This document shows positions 52,371-61,263 of a stretch of 64,000 nt of DNA, piece by piece. Each line of letters begins with the position of its first letter. Within the stretch, counting starts at the first letter, position 1. The position numbers and the translations under genes are program-made. A model generated the notes under the pieces. The model had not been told where the DNA came from and made no database searches. It saw only the letters and a program-made list of their open reading frames with translations. The stretch is from Cephaloticoccus sp. (GTDB lineage Bacteria > Verrucomicrobiota > Verrucomicrobiia > Opitutales > Opitutaceae): NCBI GenBank assembly GCA_030833445.1, contig JAURHD010000001.1:124001-188000 (forward strand). The letters are read 5' to 3'.

Positions 52371-52444
52371 AGGCAAAGCAAGTGCTAGCGGATACCTAGC
52401 CAAAAACCACCTGTTTTTTCAGGCGGCGTCATAAAGCCGGCCAA

Positions 52445-52702
52445 CTACCAGCGGCTCGTCGTGTTCTTGCTCGGAAAAAACGGAGCTATCTTGTTGACGA
52501 AGGGGGTAAACATCTTGGGTTCGTTGCGCTCATAAACCCAGCTGAAGCCAAACACCGTGATCACGACAAATATCGTCATGGTCAGCAGGACCTTGTTCAT
52601 CTGCGAGATACTGCGTATCAGCACGATACTCAGGGCAAACACCGAGATAATCATCACGATGCGCAGCCAGAGTTCTACGGGAACCCGCTGCAATTTCTCC
52701 AT
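52445..52702 (-). CDS. Small uncharacterised membrane protein
   Basis: An 85-residue protein starting MEKLQRVPVELWLRI with two strong membrane helices (about residues 12-29 and 36-55) and a short, basic, hydrophilic C-terminus ending in NTTSRW. No motif was recognised, and its function is unknown. The two-helix design resembles small envelope or stress proteins found near housekeeping genes. It lies 74 bases upstream of gnd on the same strand. The ATG at 52702 is chosen over an upstream start at 52726. Confidence 0.65.
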   Translation of the reverse strand: MEKLQRVPVELWLRIVMIISVFALSIVLIRSISQMNKVLLTMTIFVVITVFGFSWVYERNEPKMFTPFVNKIAPFFPSKNTTSRW

Positions 52703-52805
52703 AGTGGTAAGTGCGAGAAATAGCATGGCGACAGATTAGTTGGCTTTATTTACAATACGAGATGAATCCCGGTCCACTGGATTTTGACGAATTTTTTGTG
52801 ACCAA

Positions 52806-53231
52806 TTATGAAGACCGCTGCGTTGCACAATTGATCCATTCACTGGCGCCGTCGGCGTAGTGTTCTTTTTTCCAAATCGGCACGCGGGCCTTTACCTCTT
52901 CGATAATGTAGCGGCAGGCCTCGAAAGCCTCGCCCCGGTGGGCCGATCCGACGCCCACCCAAACGGCCAGGTCGCCGATCTGCAATGCTCCCACCCGGTG
53001 AACCGCGGACACCGTTTGCACCGCAAATTTTTCCCTCGCCTCAATCAGGATGCGGTTGCCCTCGGCCTCGGCGAGTTCGGCATAGGCCTCGTAGTCGAGT
53101 GCCTGCACGGGCTTGCCCTCGTTGTGGTTGCGCACCCAACCCTCGAAGGTCACGCAGGCCCCCGCGCGGGGATCGAGCAGGTCCGTCTTAAGCGCGATCA
53201 GGTCGAGGGGTTCGGCGGAAATGCGAAACAT
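52806..53231 (-). CDS. moaE: Molybdopterin synthase catalytic subunit
   Basis: A 141-residue MoaE. It inserts dithiolene sulfurs into precursor Z (cPMP) together with the MoaD thiocarboxylate. Motifs are ACVTFEGWVRNHNEGKPV, ALDYEAYAELAEAEGNRIL, AVHRVGALQIGDLAVWVGV and the IWKKEHYADGASEWI loop with the catalytic lysines. The ATG at 53231 lies 3 bases after the moaD stop codon. An in-frame TTG two codons upstream is less likely. Its 3' end is followed by a small non-coding gap before a two-helix membrane protein gene. Confidence 0.94.
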   Translation of the reverse strand: MFRISAEPLDLIALKTDLLDPRAGACVTFEGWVRNHNEGKPVQALDYEAYAELAEAEGNRILIEAREKFAVQTVSAVHRVGALQIGDLAVWVGVGSAHRGEAFEACRYIIEEVKARVPIWKKEHYADGASEWINCATQRSS

Positions 53232-53233
53232 GA

Positions 53234-53473
53234 TCAACCTCCGGCCACCGGCGGGATAAAAACCACGGTGTCACCGGTCTTCAGTTTGGCGTCGGCCGAC
53301 ACGAACTCGCCATTAATCGCCGCGCGCACGCGGTCGCCCGGCAGAGAAAACGCGTGGCGGGATTTCAATTCGTCGTAAAGTTGACCTGGAGTCTCCGCCG
53401 CAGTCTCCACGGTTTCGGTGCGCAGGCCGCGCTGTTCGCGCAACAGGGCGAAATACTGGAGGTGCAGCTGCAT
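53234..53473 (-). CDS. moaD: Molybdopterin synthase sulfur carrier subunit
   Basis: A 79-residue ubiquitin-like protein ending in the essential Gly-Gly (IPPVAGG), which is activated as a thiocarboxylate. The N-terminal HLQYFALLREQRGL and the TGDTVVFIPPV end match MoaD. It is the carrier for sulfur in molybdopterin synthesis, with MoaE as partner. Its start codon shares one base with the moaC stop (TAATG overlap) and its stop lies 3 bases from moaE, so the three genes are coupled. Confidence 0.93.
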   Translation of the reverse strand: MQLHLQYFALLREQRGLRTETVETAAETPGQLYDELKSRHAFSLPGDRVRAAINGEFVSADAKLKTGDTVVFIPPVAGG

Positions 53474-53946
53474 TACTTAGCGGTGTAGTGGCTCTTGCCC
53501 CCGGTCTTTTCCAGCAGGCGGATTTCCTTGATGACGATGCCGTGTGATATGGCTTTGCCCATGTCGTAGAGGGTCAACGCGGCGACACTGGCACCGGTCA
53601 ACGCCTCCATCTCGACGCCGGTTTTGGCGTGGGTCTGCGCCCGGCAATGAATCGTGACCTCCCGGCCGTCGGCCGAGGGCTCGATCTCGATCTGGCAATC
53701 ATCGAGTGGCAGCGGATGGCAAAGCGGGATCAGGCTGCTGGTCTGCTTGGCACCCATCACGCCGGCGAGGATGGCCGTTTGAAACACGGGCCCCTTCTTC
53801 GTCGCGATGTCACCTTCGTGCAATAGCGCCGCCAGTTCGGCCGGCAATGTCACCACGGCCACGGCATGCGCCGTGCGCTTGGTCACCGGCTTGTCGCCGA
53901 CATTAACCATTGCCGGCTGCCCTTGGGCATTTACGTGAGAAAGCAT
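53473..53946 (-). CDS. moaC: Cyclic pyranopterin monophosphate synthase
   Basis: A 157-residue MoaC. With MoaA it converts GTP to cyclic pyranopterin monophosphate. The sequence has SHVNAQGQPAMVNVGDKPVTKRTAHA at the start, and GVMGAKQTSSLIPLCHPLPLD with the conserved KQTS and CHPL motifs. The end has VEMEALTGASVAALTLYDMGKA and TGGKSHY, all family-diagnostic. It is followed directly by moaD (one-base overlap). The partner moaA is on the opposite strand 2 kb away. Confidence 0.96.
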   Translation of the reverse strand: MLSHVNAQGQPAMVNVGDKPVTKRTAHAVAVVTLPAELAALLHEGDIATKKGPVFQTAILAGVMGAKQTSSLIPLCHPLPLDDCQIEIEPSADGREVTIHCRAQTHAKTGVEMEALTGASVAALTLYDMGKAISHGIVIKEIRLLEKTGGKSHYTAK

Positions 53947-54009
53947 GGGAGAAAGAGCTTCATACGATGGCGCGGGGAGGCAAAGCAGATTGTGCGTTTC
54001 AATGGGAAC

Positions 54010-54585
54010 TCAGATTTCCCAAGTCGAAGTATAGGTGCGGTTGCTCAGACCTTGGGTGAGTTCGATGGCCACCTTCATGGTTTTTTCCAGGCGCTCCTGC
54101 TTCTTGGTCATCATTACCGGATCGTCCCAGTGCCGGTTGTGCACGTAAAGTTGGTAGGGATTGATGACGCATTTGAAGTCCAACATCATCGACATGGCGA
54201 CGCTCCCGTAGGCCATGTAACTCCCGGACCCGCCGGCGGCGCAGACAAAGGTCAGCACCTTGTCGTAAAAAGCCCCGTGCAAGGATCCATCCCCGGGGGT
54301 CGAGCCCACGGCCTCGATGTATTTCTTCAACTCGGCGCAGCAGCTCCAATTATAAATCGGCGTCGCAAAGATCAGGCTGTCCGCCGCCCGGGTTTCGCGA
54401 TGCAGAAACTGGTATGCCTTGCTCTGGAACACCGTGTCGTTGTCGAACGGCGGGAGCGCGTGTTCCTTCAGGCTGATAACCTTCGCTTCATGGCCTTGGT
54501 CCGCCAAATAAGTCCGGCATTCCTCGGCCAGTTTCACGCTGCGACTGTTGGCGTCGAGACTGCTGGAAATGATGACAAAACGCAT
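54010..54585 (-). CDS. NADPH-dependent FMN reductase-family protein
   Basis: A 191-residue flavodoxin-like protein. The N-terminus MRFVIISSSLDANSRSVKLA has the phosphate-binding S-S-x-x-x-x-S/R loop. The middle has FATPIYNWSCCAELKKYIEA, as in NADPH-dependent FMN reductases and azoreductases. It would reduce free FMN or quinones with NAD(P)H. The ATG at 54585 is preferred; a TTG 21 bases upstream overlaps moeA. It lies between moeA and moaC on the same strand, so it may be part of the cofactor operon, but its role there is not known. Confidence 0.82.
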   Translation of the reverse strand: MRFVIISSSLDANSRSVKLAEECRTYLADQGHEAKVISLKEHALPPFDNDTVFQSKAYQFLHRETRAADSLIFATPIYNWSCCAELKKYIEAVGSTPGDGSLHGAFYDKVLTFVCAAGGSGSYMAYGSVAMSMMLDFKCVINPYQLYVHNRHWDDPVMMTKKQERLEKTMKVAIELTQGLSNRTYTSTWEI

Positions 54586-54596
54586 GACGCAATCAC

Positions 54597-55802
54597 TCAA
54601 ACCCAACGGTAAAAGTTCGCAACCGTCCCGGCAGGAAACTCGGCCCGATCAGCAGGAAGCTCCACAAAGCCGTCGGTGTCCAGTAGTCCGGCAAAATCGC
54701 CGGAGGTATTGGTCGGACGGGGGCGGGCCGTTTGACCACCGCATCCATCATCGGCAAGTTTCACCGGCAGCAGGCAGGCGAGTGGCGGTTTGAACGTCAC
54801 CGCCGCCGCCAAACAAACCGTGCGCGGAGTCTGGCGTGGCAAGCCCGTGGCTTGGGCCAAGGCTGGCAACACGTAACGATGCAGGCAGGTATAGGCGGAG
54901 ACCGGGTTGCCCGGCAGCGCAAAGACCGCAACCTGCCGTTGACCCATCCCAAACCAAAACGGTTTGCCGGGGCGCTGCGCCACCCCGTGGAAAATCTTGT
55001 CCACGCCAAGCTCCGCAAGCACCGCGGGCATATAATCAAATTTACCTTTTGAAACTCCGCCGGTTAGCAGCACGACATCAAACTCCGCGAGGATATGCCA
55101 CAACTCGTGCTCCAGTTCGTGGCGCATGTCATGCAGATGAAAGCGTTCGATCTGCGGATACCCGGCTGCGATCAACGCCGCTCGCAACGCGTAGTCATTG
55201 CTGCGTCGAATTTGGTGCGGGGCTACGAGGCCATCGACTTCGACCAATTCGTCACCCGTGCTCACCACCGCGATCTTCGGCCGCTGACTCACGACGAGCG
55301 TGGCACACCCGCAGCTCGCCGCCACCGCGATTTCGCGCCCGGTCAGCCGCGTGCCGGCGGGCACGATCAATTCACCGGCCCGATAATCCGAACCGCGCGC
55401 ATGCACCGATTGGCCTGCCCTGATGGCTGCGGTTGGATTGAGGGTCATCTGGCCGTTCTCATGTGTGGTTTCCTCGTAGGGCACCACGCAATCGGCATCC
55501 GCCGGCAGCATCGCGCCGGTCATGATTTCGACGCAATTCCCCGGAGCCGACCCCAAGGTATGGGCACTCATCCCGGCCGCTTGCACGCCCTCGATGTGAA
55601 ATTCACGGATACCTGCGGCTACGTCAGCCGAGCGCAGCGCAAAACCATCCATGGTCACGCGATCAAACGGTGGCAGATCCCGATCGGCGCAAATCGCCTC
55701 CCGTAAGATGCACCCCTGCGCATTGACCAGCGGACAATCCTCGATCGGAAAGGGCGCGATGTTTTTGAGGATAAGCGCTTCGGCGGCTGTGGGGGTCAAC
55801 AT
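54597..55802 (-). CDS. moeA: Molybdopterin molybdotransferase MoeA
   Basis: A 401-residue MoeA. It inserts molybdate into adenylated molybdopterin. Visible motifs are LPPFDRVTMDGFALRSAD near residues 40-57, EIMTGAMLPADADCVVPYE, the VSTGDELVEV, and the catalytic LTGGVSKGKFDYMP loop. FALPGNPVSAYTCLHRYVLPAL is the domain III signature. The C-terminal domain IV ends in NFYRWV. It heads the moeA / FMN reductase / moaC-D-E group and is divergent from moaA. MobA and molybdate transport genes are not in the window. Confidence 0.95.
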   Translation of the reverse strand: MLTPTAAEALILKNIAPFPIEDCPLVNAQGCILREAICADRDLPPFDRVTMDGFALRSADVAAGIREFHIEGVQAAGMSAHTLGSAPGNCVEIMTGAMLPADADCVVPYEETTHENGQMTLNPTAAIRAGQSVHARGSDYRAGELIVPAGTRLTGREIAVAASCGCATLVVSQRPKIAVVSTGDELVEVDGLVAPHQIRRSNDYALRAALIAAGYPQIERFHLHDMRHELEHELWHILAEFDVVLLTGGVSKGKFDYMPAVLAELGVDKIFHGVAQRPGKPFWFGMGQRQVAVFALPGNPVSAYTCLHRYVLPALAQATGLPRQTPRTVCLAAAVTFKPPLACLLPVKLADDGCGGQTARPRPTNTSGDFAGLLDTDGFVELPADRAEFPAGTVANFYRWV

Positions 55803-55900
55803 GTCGGAAAATCGACGGTAGCGATTGGCGGGCCGGGGTCAGTGCGAAAATTGCACGCGGGCTTTGCCTCCCGGCCTGCAGTGTGTCTCAGTGGCGGACC

Positions 55901-56920
55901 ATGTCTGCCGATCTACGTGACCAATTCAGCCGCCCGCTGCGCGATTTGCGCATCTCGGTCACCGATCGCTGCAATTTTCGCTGCCCCTATTGCATGCCCA
56001 AGGAGGTTTTCGGCGCGGACCATTCCTTTCTGAAACAGAACCAGTTGGTAAGCCTGCCGGAGTTGGCGCGGATCGTGAGCGCCTTTCGCCAGTTGGGGGT
56101 CGAGAAAGTGCGTTTGACCGGCGGCGAACCGTTGTTGCGGGCGGATCTGCCGGATTTCGTTCGCGTCTTGAAACAAGATCTGGGCATGCCGGAAGTCGCG
56201 CTGACCACCAATGGCTGGTTGCTGGAAAAGCAAGCGACCGCGCTCAAGGCCGCTGGTTTGGATCGCCTCAATGTCTCGGTGGATTCGCTCGACGAAACCA
56301 AGGCCGGCCTGATGAACGGACTTGGTTTCAGCGTGAGTCGGGTGCTACGCGGCATCGATGCGGCTGCGGCGCTGGGGCTGCCAGTAAAGATCAATTGCGT
56401 GGTGCAGCACGGGGTCAACGACGACGAACTGCTCACGCTCTGCGACTATTTCCGCGAACGCGGACACGCCCTCCGTTTCATCGAATTCATGGATGTCGGC
56501 AATACGAACCACTGGACGTCCGACCAGGTCGTGCCGGCCTTGGCGATTATCGCGCAGATTCACCAACGCTGGCCGATCGAAGCGATCAGTCCGGCCTACC
56601 GTGGCGAAGTCGCGGCGCGGTATCGCTATCGGGACGGCAAAGGCGAAATCGGTATCATCAGCTCGGTGACCGAGCCCTTCTGCAAGGACTGCCACCGCGC
56701 GCGGTTGTCCGCCGACGGCCAACTCTACACCTGTCTCTTCGCGGCGAAGGGCCACGACATTTTGGCCCGGCTGCGCACCGGGATCAGTGACCCGGAACTC
56801 TCTGACTATATCGCCGGTATCTGGCGCGGGCGGCACGATCGCTACTCGGATGAACGCGCGGAACTCATCGCGAAGAAAGAACCTCGCACCAAGGTCGAGA
56901 TGAGCTACATCGGCGGTTGA
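55901..56920 (+). CDS. moaA: GTP 3',8-cyclase
   Basis: A 339-residue radical SAM enzyme that converts GTP to the 3',8-cyclised intermediate. The N-terminal cluster uses C24, C28 and C31 in TDRCNFRCPYCMP. LTGGEPLLRADL follows. The C-terminal cluster motif is FCKDCHRARLSADGQLYTCLF, and the protein ends in the conserved double glycine (MSYIGG). The ATG at 55901 (MSADLRDQF) is preferred; a GTG at 55883 would add six residues. It is divergent from moeA and ends 1 base before the stop of the convergent AHSA1-like gene. Confidence 0.96.
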   Translation: MSADLRDQFSRPLRDLRISVTDRCNFRCPYCMPKEVFGADHSFLKQNQLVSLPELARIVSAFRQLGVEKVRLTGGEPLLRADLPDFVRVLKQDLGMPEVALTTNGWLLEKQATALKAAGLDRLNVSVDSLDETKAGLMNGLGFSVSRVLRGIDAAAALGLPVKINCVVQHGVNDDELLTLCDYFRERGHALRFIEFMDVGNTNHWTSDQVVPALAIIAQIHQRWPIEAISPAYRGEVAARYRYRDGKGEIGIISSVTEPFCKDCHRARLSADGQLYTCLFAAKGHDILARLRTGISDPELSDYIAGIWRGRHDRYSDERAELIAKKEPRTKVEMSYIGG

Positions 56921-56921
56921 G

Positions 56922-57452
56922 TTAGTCCTCTTTCTTCGCCCGGTTTTTTTCGAGGGCGGCTCGGAGTTGATCCATTGAATAGCGATTCGCTACAGCAAAT
57001 AATGAACGCATTTTCTGCGATTGTTCAGTGTCGTTGTAGCCCATGCCGACAACCGTGATCTGGGTCTTCGTTTCGGAAACAGGTGTAAAATAGAAAACTG
57101 ACCATGTTTCTTGTGCTGCTTCTTTGAATGGAAACCCTTCTGGAAACCCGGTCGCTTTCAGCGAAAGCATGCGCTTGGGATCGTAAGAAAGAATCGTGTT
57201 CACAATTGTTGAAGCATCACCCAGAGCGCCATCCGGATTGTAATTTGCCCTCCATTCTCCACCCACCTTCAAGTCGATATCAGCCAACGGCGTGACCCAA
57301 GATTGCAGCCCCTTAGTGGTCGTAAACGCCTCCCAAATTTCATCCACGCCCGCATCGATTTCCACCTCAAACACCTCGCGAGGCTCTTCCGCCATCGCCC
57401 GGGTAGAAAACATCCCAATCACCACCAGCACAAATATCACTCGAGTTGTCAT
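56922..57452 (-). CDS. Secreted SRPBCC/AHSA1-like protein
   Basis: A 176-residue protein. A signal peptide, MTTRVIFVLVVIGMFSTRAMA, is followed by a START/SRPBCC fold recognisable from VFEVEIDAGVDEIWEAFTTTKGLQSWVTPLADIDLKVGGEW and the end segment GYNDTEQSQKMRSLF. AHSA1-like proteins usually are cytosolic and bind hydrophobic ligands or Hsp90, so a signal peptide is less common. The gene and its 160-base upstream gap are visibly richer in A and T than the neighbours, which hints at later acquisition. Function unknown. The start at 57452 is chosen over a longer frame from 57518. Confidence 0.8.
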   Translation of the reverse strand: MTTRVIFVLVVIGMFSTRAMAEEPREVFEVEIDAGVDEIWEAFTTTKGLQSWVTPLADIDLKVGGEWRANYNPDGALGDASTIVNTILSYDPKRMLSLKATGFPEGFPFKEAAQETWSVFYFTPVSETKTQITVVGMGYNDTEQSQKMRSLFAVANRYSMDQLRAALEKNRAKKED

Positions 57453-57613
57453 AGAAAGGCTTTCGTTTGAAAATAGAACGCTCCCCGAGAAACAAGGATA
57501 CCCATATATTATGATCATAAAACCCGATGTAGTGCGAGATTCTAAAGGGCCGTCTCAGCACCTCGTCACAGTCAAACTTCCAACTGGCTCTGCTGCCGTC
57601 GAATGCCGGACTT

Positions 57614-58486
57614 TTACTGATACCGCACGCTGCGGCCGAGGTAGTTGAGCATCCAGATTTCCTTCCAGACACGATAGCGACCGGCCTGGGTGATCTTGCC
57701 GAATTCCTCGCGCTCGGCATGCGGATTCAAAAATCCCAACTGGGTGTTCAATTGATCAAGCTCATGCTGTTGGGTATTGAGGTCGGTCAATGGATCAGAA
57801 TCAAAGGCCACCAAGGTTTCGCTGGCGATGCGTTTGCGATGCCGGTTGAGCAGCCGGGGCAGGGCGCGCCGCCAAGGGAGCCGCTCCACATACCAGTTCT
57901 CCGGATAGAAACCGGCGAAGGGGATGTAGAAATTATCAGTCACATAACGGCTGCCGTCTGCGGTGAGGGAAACCAGTGAATAACAAACGGAAACCATACC
58001 TGCGGCTTGGGGCAGAAAGGTTACTTGCACGCGCACGCGGGCCTCGGCGTCCTGGTAAACGGAGCCGCGCAGATAGATGCCGCCGCCGATCTCGGCCTTG
58101 ATGGCCTGCACTTGTTTGAAGCCTTGGGCGCGCAACCATTCGCGCACCTTGAGCAGGCGCGGGTGGGTGGGCCATTCCTCACCGCTTTGGTTCACTGCGT
58201 AGCGTGGAAACAGGGGCAGCGGACTGACACTGAGCGCCTGAATGCCCAGCCAGTTGTAGAGCGTTTCACCGAGAAACCACACCAGCATGAACACGAGCAC
58301 CAAGGCCCAGAATGGACGGTTGATAAGGTTGAAATCCACGCACATGTGGGCGACGCCAAACCCAAAGATGATCCAGCGCATCCAACGCACAAAGATCGCA
58401 ATCACCGGTGAACCCGCCCGCAAATTTACCTGCACCAGCACGATGGTGATAAAAATGGCAGCGAGGATGAAATAAGAGGGTTCCAT
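57614..58486 (-). CDS. Uncharacterised membrane protein
   Basis: A 290-residue protein with three N-terminal hydrophobic segments (residues about 5-22, 30-50 and 57-75) followed by a large, soluble, likely cytoplasmic domain that includes ENWYVERLPWRRALPRLLNRHRKRI, and a C-terminal helical section. I do not recognise the family. It lies 92 bases after the dnaN stop codon on the same strand, and 161 bases before the AHSA1-like gene. No motif identifies a function. Confidence 0.72.
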   Translation of the reverse strand: MEPSYFILAAIFITIVLVQVNLRAGSPVIAIFVRWMRWIIFGFGVAHMCVDFNLINRPFWALVLVFMLVWFLGETLYNWLGIQALSVSPLPLFPRYAVNQSGEEWPTHPRLLKVREWLRAQGFKQVQAIKAEIGGGIYLRGSVYQDAEARVRVQVTFLPQAAGMVSVCYSLVSLTADGSRYVTDNFYIPFAGFYPENWYVERLPWRRALPRLLNRHRKRIASETLVAFDSDPLTDLNTQQHELDQLNTQLGFLNPHAEREEFGKITQAGRYRVWKEIWMLNYLGRSVRYQ

Positions 58487-58578
58487 GTGCGAGCGGGGCT
58501 AGAAAACCTAACTGCCCGGTTGAATCCGTCCACTCTTATGGACGAAAACCCGGACAGTTCAGGCGGGATAAAGGGATC

Positions 58579-59703
58579 TCAGCTCAGGCGAACCGGCATG
58601 ATCACGCAGATGAAGCTTTCCAGGGTCTTGAAGACACCGGGGCTTACCTCGTCCTTCACTTCGAAGAAGACCTCGTCCTTGGTCAGGGCGCGGAGCGGAT
58701 CCATGACAAACTGGGGATTGAACGCGACCTGCAGCTCGGGGCCGCTGTAACCAATGGCCATCGATTCGTGGGCTTCGCCGAAATCAGGGCTCTGGGCCGT
58801 GATCTCGAGCAGGTTGCTCGTGAGTTTGATCTTAACCGAATTGGCCTTCTCGCTGCAGACGAGGGCGGCGCGGTGCACGCACTGGAGAAACAGCTCGCGC
58901 TCCAACTTGATGCGCTGGTGGGTCTCTTTGGGAATAACCTGTTGGTAATTCGGATAATTTCCCTCCACTACCTTCGAATAGAGGTAGATACTGTCGATCA
59001 GGCCGCTGCCATCCTTGTCGGTGCCGATCTGGAACGCGGCGCGGCGGTCGTTGAAGTTGATTTTGAGCTTTTCGCCCTTGTCGAGGAGGCGCAGCAGCTC
59101 GCCAACCGTCTTGGCCGGGAGGATAATCGCCCCTGCCGTATCCGCCGGCACGTCCATTTCCTTCGAAATATGGGCGAGGCGGCGGCCATCGGTGGCAACG
59201 AGAGTCAACTTGCCGTCCTTAAAGTTAAAATACACGCCGTTGAGGATGTAGCGCGTCTCGTCGCTGGACTGGGCGTAGGCGACGCTCTTGAGCATCGACG
59301 TGAGCTCGCCCTGTTCGAGGGTGAAGGACTTTTCGTCACCGAACTCTGGCAGCGGAGGAAACTCATCCTTGCCAATGCCCATGATCCGGAAGTTGGAACC
59401 GCCCGAGGTCAATTTGACCTGATGATTGGGCGATGCGTCGACAGAGACGTCCACATTGGGCAATTCGCGCACAATCCCGGCCAAACGTTTGACCGGCAGG
59501 GTCACGGACCCGGTTTCCTTCACTTCGGCCTTAATCTTGCAGCGAATGCCGAGATCGAGGTTGGTGGTGGTCAGGGAAATTTGATCCTTCTCCGCTTCGA
59601 TCAGCACATTGCTCAGGATCGGCATGGTGGCTTTGGAGCCGACCACGTTGAGCACTTGGGCAAGGCCATTGGCGAAATGATCGCGATTGATTTTAAATTT
59701 CAT
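58579..59703 (-). CDS. dnaN: DNA polymerase III beta subunit (sliding clamp)
   Basis: A 374-residue sliding clamp that encircles DNA and tethers polymerase. The three-domain pattern is complete: [21 protein letters not shown] at the start, [22 protein letters not shown], the [13 protein letters not shown] segment that begins domain [16 protein letters not shown], and the C-terminal [11 protein letters not shown]. The last residues (MPVRL) are the usual ending for clamp proteins that bind polymerase peptides. An AT-rich 227-base region lies upstream (59704-59930). No dnaA or obvious DnaA-box cluster is seen, so an origin is not claimed. Start ATG has no SD. Confidence 0.95.
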   Translation of the reverse strand: MKFKINRDHFANGLAQVLNVVGSKATMPILSNVLIEAEKDQISLTTTNLDLGIRCKIKAEVKETGSVTLPVKRLAGIVRELPNVDVSVDASPNHQVKLTSGGSNFRIMGIGKDEFPPLPEFGDEKSFTLEQGELTSMLKSVAYAQSSDETRYILNGVYFNFKDGKLTLVATDGRRLAHISKEMDVPADTAGAIILPAKTVGELLRLLDKGEKLKINFNDRRAAFQIGTDKDGSGLIDSIYLYSKVVEGNYPNYQQVIPKETHQRIKLERELFLQCVHRAALVCSEKANSVKIKLTSNLLEITAQSPDFGEAHESMAIGYSGPELQVAFNPQFVMDPLRALTKDEVFFEVKDEVSPGVFKTLESFICVIMPVRLS

Positions 59704-59930
59704 GGATGCGCGGGGCGGGTGGAAACGTGGAAACTAACAAAGTATAAAAGAATAGCTCTTCAATAGATAATTCTATCCGTATTCATATGAGCGGGGAAAA
59801 AGACCAGTAACAAGGTTCTTCCGCTCTCAAAAGCACCTAAAATGGAGGGGTGAGGAACTCCGAATAAGCGACCAATAACCTCCGGGTTATTCACCGGCCG
59901 GAAGTTGTTGGAGAATTGCTCGGGGCTTGT

Positions 59931-60818
59931 TCACACGCTTTTCGACTCCGCGTTCCGGGCCTGGCGATCGCGGTGCAACTGGCGAAAAATACCAAAGAAA
60001 ATGTAGCCGAGCATCAGGATGAGAATGGCGATCTCCTTGAACACCACCACCACCCCGGCAACGACCAAAAAGAGGATGAAGCTGTTCATGGGCGCGGTCG
60101 TTTGCAGATCCACCTTCTTGCCGCTGGGGTAGCGGACCGTGCTCACCATCAAAAAGGCGATCAGCAGCATCAGGAAGGGCAGGGCGAGCGCCCAACGGTT
60201 GAGCCCCTTGTCGGCCTCGGCCAGGTGAATCAGGAAAAGCACCAAGGCGGCGACCGTCCCGGCGGCGGCGGGCACGGGCAGGCCCATGAAGTCCTTGCTG
60301 TCGTATTCGCTGCTGCGGTGCAGGAGCGGATTGGTGATCACGTTGAACCGGGCCAGCCGGATGGCCGCACAAAGCAGGTAGACGAAACCGACGAACCAAC
60401 CGACGTTGCGGAACCACATGATGCCCTGGGTAGGCGAAATGATGAAGAAGAACATCAGCAGCGCCGGCGCGATGCCGAAGGATATGATATCCGCGAGCGA
60501 ATCGAATTCCGCGCCGAACAGGGATTCGCGTCCTCCCATCCGGGCCAGCCGCCCGTCCAGCATGTCAAAAGCCGCCGCGCCCAAAATAAACCAGACCGCC
60601 ACGCGGTAATGGTCAGTCGGGATGCCGCCAAGGTATTCGCCATCGATCGCAGTTTCCGCCAAGCGTGCCTGGATACAGTTGATCACGGCCATGAAACCAC
60701 AAAAGAGATTTCCCGCCGTCATCAGGTTGGGCAGGAAATAAATCCGGCTGGCCTGCGTGACGTTGTAGGGGTTTTGCGGATCGTCCGGATCACCCGGAGT
60801 TTTGGAAGAGTCGGGCAT
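59931..60818 (-). CDS. pssA: CDP-diacylglycerol-serine O-phosphatidyltransferase
   Basis: A 295-residue membrane enzyme making phosphatidylserine from CDP-diacylglycerol and serine. It has the CDP-alcohol phosphotransferase motif DGRLARMGGRESLFGAEFDSLAD with the D-G-x2-A-R-x8-G-x3-D-x3-D pattern. About eight hydrophobic segments are visible. Type II (membrane) PssA is typical of many non-enteric bacteria. It follows a RelE-like gene by 4 bases, so both are likely on one leftward transcript. No psd is in the window. Confidence 0.93.
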   Translation of the reverse strand: MPDSSKTPGDPDDPQNPYNVTQASRIYFLPNLMTAGNLFCGFMAVINCIQARLAETAIDGEYLGGIPTDHYRVAVWFILGAAAFDMLDGRLARMGGRESLFGAEFDSLADIISFGIAPALLMFFFIISPTQGIMWFRNVGWFVGFVYLLCAAIRLARFNVITNPLLHRSSEYDSKDFMGLPVPAAAGTVAALVLFLIHLAEADKGLNRWALALPFLMLLIAFLMVSTVRYPSGKKVDLQTTAPMNSFILFLVVAGVVVVFKEIAILILMLGYIFFGIFRQLHRDRQARNAESKSV

Positions 60819-60822
60819 GGGC

Positions 60823-61176
60823 TTATTTTTTGGTCAGGCTCTCAAGGTATTTCCAAAACTTGGAATGCTGCTCGACCAATTGCTGTTCCGAGACCGGCAG
60901 TTTGTTGCGCAGCAGGAAATCCTCCAGCGAATTGCGGTGCAGAATGTAGTGCGTGTGCAGCGTATCATCGACTTGCACGAAATAGAAACGGTAGTCCCCC
61001 GCCCGCAACCGGTAGAAGACCTGCCCGCCGCGGTTGAACCGGCCGAGCGGTTCCCGCGGATGCTCGAGGTCACTTTGCTTCAAGTTGCTGATCGGCTCGA
61101 TGAGCTCCAACTGCAGCAGCTTATCGAGTTGGTTTAACTCGCGCAGGCTTTGCTCGGAAAAAGTGACTTGATACAT
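60823..61176 (-). CDS. RelE/ParE-fold protein without an adjacent antitoxin
   Basis: A 117-residue protein. YQVTFSEQSLRELNQLDKLLQ opens it, and FNRGGQVFYRLRAGDYRFYFVQVDDTLHTHYILHRNSLEDFL follows, which is the beta-sheet part of RelE-type toxins with the conserved R-A-G-D-Y-R-x-x-Y pattern. These toxins cleave mRNA on ribosomes and are normally encoded beside an antitoxin. Here, no antitoxin-like gene is next to it on either side; instead it is cotranscribed with pssA (4-base gap). It may be a toxin-derived housekeeping protein. The ATG at 61176 is chosen over a longer upstream frame from 61245. Confidence 0.74.
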   Translation of the reverse strand: MYQVTFSEQSLRELNQLDKLLQLELIEPISNLKQSDLEHPREPLGRFNRGGQVFYRLRAGDYRFYFVQVDDTLHTHYILHRNSLEDFLLRNKLPVSEQQLVEQHSKFWKYLESLTKK

Positions 61177-61263
61177 GATGCGGTGATGCGGATCGCAGAT
61201 GAAGGTGTAACCAACGGGCGGACCCGGCGTCTTGTGCGTTAACAACCCTCAACCATTAAACCC

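Noticed and set aside
52762-52860. A 32-codon frame (MNPGPLDFDEFF...) between the small membrane protein gene and moaE
   Set aside because: It overlaps the 3' end of moaE on the opposite strand, lacks SD or other support and resembles nothing known; coding cannot be supported.
59704-59930. Possible replication origin next to dnaN
   Set aside because: Only one near-match to a DnaA box and no dnaA gene; recorded as a low-interest finding only.
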